Below the pieces are notes generated by a model, which was not told the DNA's origin, searched no databases, and was given only the letters and a program-made list of their open reading frames with translations. A stretch of DNA of 64,000 bases, taken from contig NC_059508.1 in the NCBI RefSeq assembly GCF_914767665.1, positions 26,163,501 through 26,227,500 on the forward strand. The letters are read 5' to 3'. This document shows positions 62,894 through 64,000 of the stretch, piece after piece (the stretch's first letter is position 1; each line of letters starts with the position of its first letter). The stretch comes from Harmonia axyridis. Taxonomy: Eukaryota > Arthropoda > Insecta > Coleoptera > Coccinellidae. The position numbers and the translations under genes were made by a program.

Positions 62894-64000
62894 GAGTGGC
62901 GTGTGAAGCAACTTTACCTAGACATTCTTCCAGTGCCCATTGGACTGTCAATATTATACTTGAGATTTATACTCTCCCGTGTTACTTAAGTTTCACATGT
63001 TTGAAGTGCAGAATTAACAATTTACTATTTCACTTGAATTATTAAAAGTAGTTTACTTACTGAATTATTTGATATCTTAATTAAATGAGGTAATATAGTT
63101 TTGTTTGCACGATATCGCTGGTTCCCATTTATATCATTCGCTGATTCCTGCTTCCAGTATGGGATTACAAATTGTTTTTTTTTATGGAGATTTTATATTA
63201 TCCTTTTTTTTTTTCAAACTATTAATTTGTATGATTCGTTCTTCAGGTAATTCATCCGTTAGTGCGTGTCTAACATTAATCGAGTTTTCATATTAGATTG
63301 ACTACTTTTTCCGAACGCGCTTTTGTATTACGGCATTATTTAGCGGAAAAGCTTTTCTATGAATTTATGAACAATCAGCTACATTTCCAGCCTGCTCCAA
63401 AATACGATTATTATCCTTTCCTGTCTGTTATTTCTCACGAGTTGATTTAAAATTGTCTTCATTGAACAGTTAGAAGATTCATCCACACTAGATCACCCTA
63501 CCGACTCGCCACTTTCAGAACTATAATAACCCTAATTGTAGGAAAGTTATCGATTATATCAAGTATGCTTTGAATTAACGAAAATTCGAACAATTTACGT
63601 TCCCTGAAATACAATTGATTATATTTCCTCTTAATCAAATTACATGGAGAAAACTGAGGCCAATACTCCGGCTCGAAGGACCACCTTTGTTAACGATAGC
63701 GTTTTATACCGGAATTCACATTCCTTCTTTCGAATGTCGTGTATTATCGATTATGGGAAATTTTCCGGGAATATTTCTAGACGAGATGGTGCAGAAATTT
63801 TCTATTTTTGATTTTTCCATTCGGAAATTTCAAGGATTGATCAATTGAGCATTTTGCTCGAAATAATCCTCATATTCATACATTTCTAGCCAAAGTTCCG
63901 TCGACTTCAGTTTTAATGCATTAATTTTCAGTATTTTTCCTGCAGAAAGTGTATCTAACGTTTTTGAAATATATACAGTGTAACGATTTCATCAATTATC
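62894..64000. other. Unique AT-rich flank, no gene identified
   Basis: The sequence is AT-rich with runs of nine T (63,175-63,183) and eleven T (63,204-63,214). Open frames of 63 and 77 codons (63,105-63,296 and 63,615-63,848) both begin at TTG, not ATG, and show no recognisable domain. I did not find splice-site and frame patterns good enough to propose an exon, nor a tRNA or rRNA. It is probably intergenic or intronic DNA beside the satellite. Confidence 0.6.

Noticed and set aside
63105..63296. 63-codon open frame
   Set aside because: It starts at TTG, spans T-runs and has no recognisable motif; chance in AT-rich DNA is likely.
63615..63848. 77-codon open frame
   Set aside because: It starts at TTG with no upstream in-frame ATG identified. 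The peptide is not recognised and no clear splice context was found. It could be part of an exon but cannot be supported.

Overview
The window is almost entirely one eukaryotic satellite DNA array. From base 1 to about 62,125 it is made of roughly 224 head-to-tail copies of a monomer of about 278 bp (about 39% G+C by hand count). All copies lie on the same strand, with no transposon, gene or other sequence interrupting them. The array is open at the left edge of the window and ends near 62,125. Monomers differ from each other mainly at diagnostic substitutions and a few short indels. These variants recur in fixed order, so higher-order repeats (HORs) can be read by eye.

Left part (about 1-19.4 kb): an irregular 16-17-monomer HOR of about 4.4-4.7 kb (copies starting near 1,949, 6,384 and 11,105), then a 1,111-bp local duplication and a 2,626-bp tandem duplication (14,159-16,784 and 16,785-19,410). 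Right part (about 19.1-62.1 kb): a 32-monomer HOR of 8,869 bp. One copy is complete (19,132-28,000). The others are shortened or lengthened by unequal exchange, and hybrid monomers mark the exchange points. For example, the copy at 46,715-60,836 is 14,122 bp, exactly 8,869 plus a 5,253-bp internal duplication.

The array ends within a monomer at an almost perfect 164-bp palindrome (62,126-62,289): two 41-bp arms around 82 bp of alternating TA. Beyond it lie about 1.7 kb of AT-rich, apparently single-copy sequence. This holds a short coding-like remnant that starts inside the right palindrome arm, a degenerate tandem repeat of about 90 bp, an AT-rich low-complexity tract and two T-runs. I see no convincing gene, RNA gene, CRISPR array or bacterial signal.

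Organism: a eukaryote, because of the satellite, HOR structure, TA microsatellite and AT-rich gene-poor flank. CpG in the monomer is only mildly depleted (7 seen, about 10.6 expected by hand count), which would suit an invertebrate with little CpG methylation. The species cannot be named from this sequence. The likely setting is pericentromeric, subtelomeric or sex-chromosome heterochromatin, at the array-to-flank boundary, but this is inference. The open reading frames inside the satellite mostly start at TTG or GTG and change frame every monomer (278 is not a multiple of 3), so I do not annotate them as genes.
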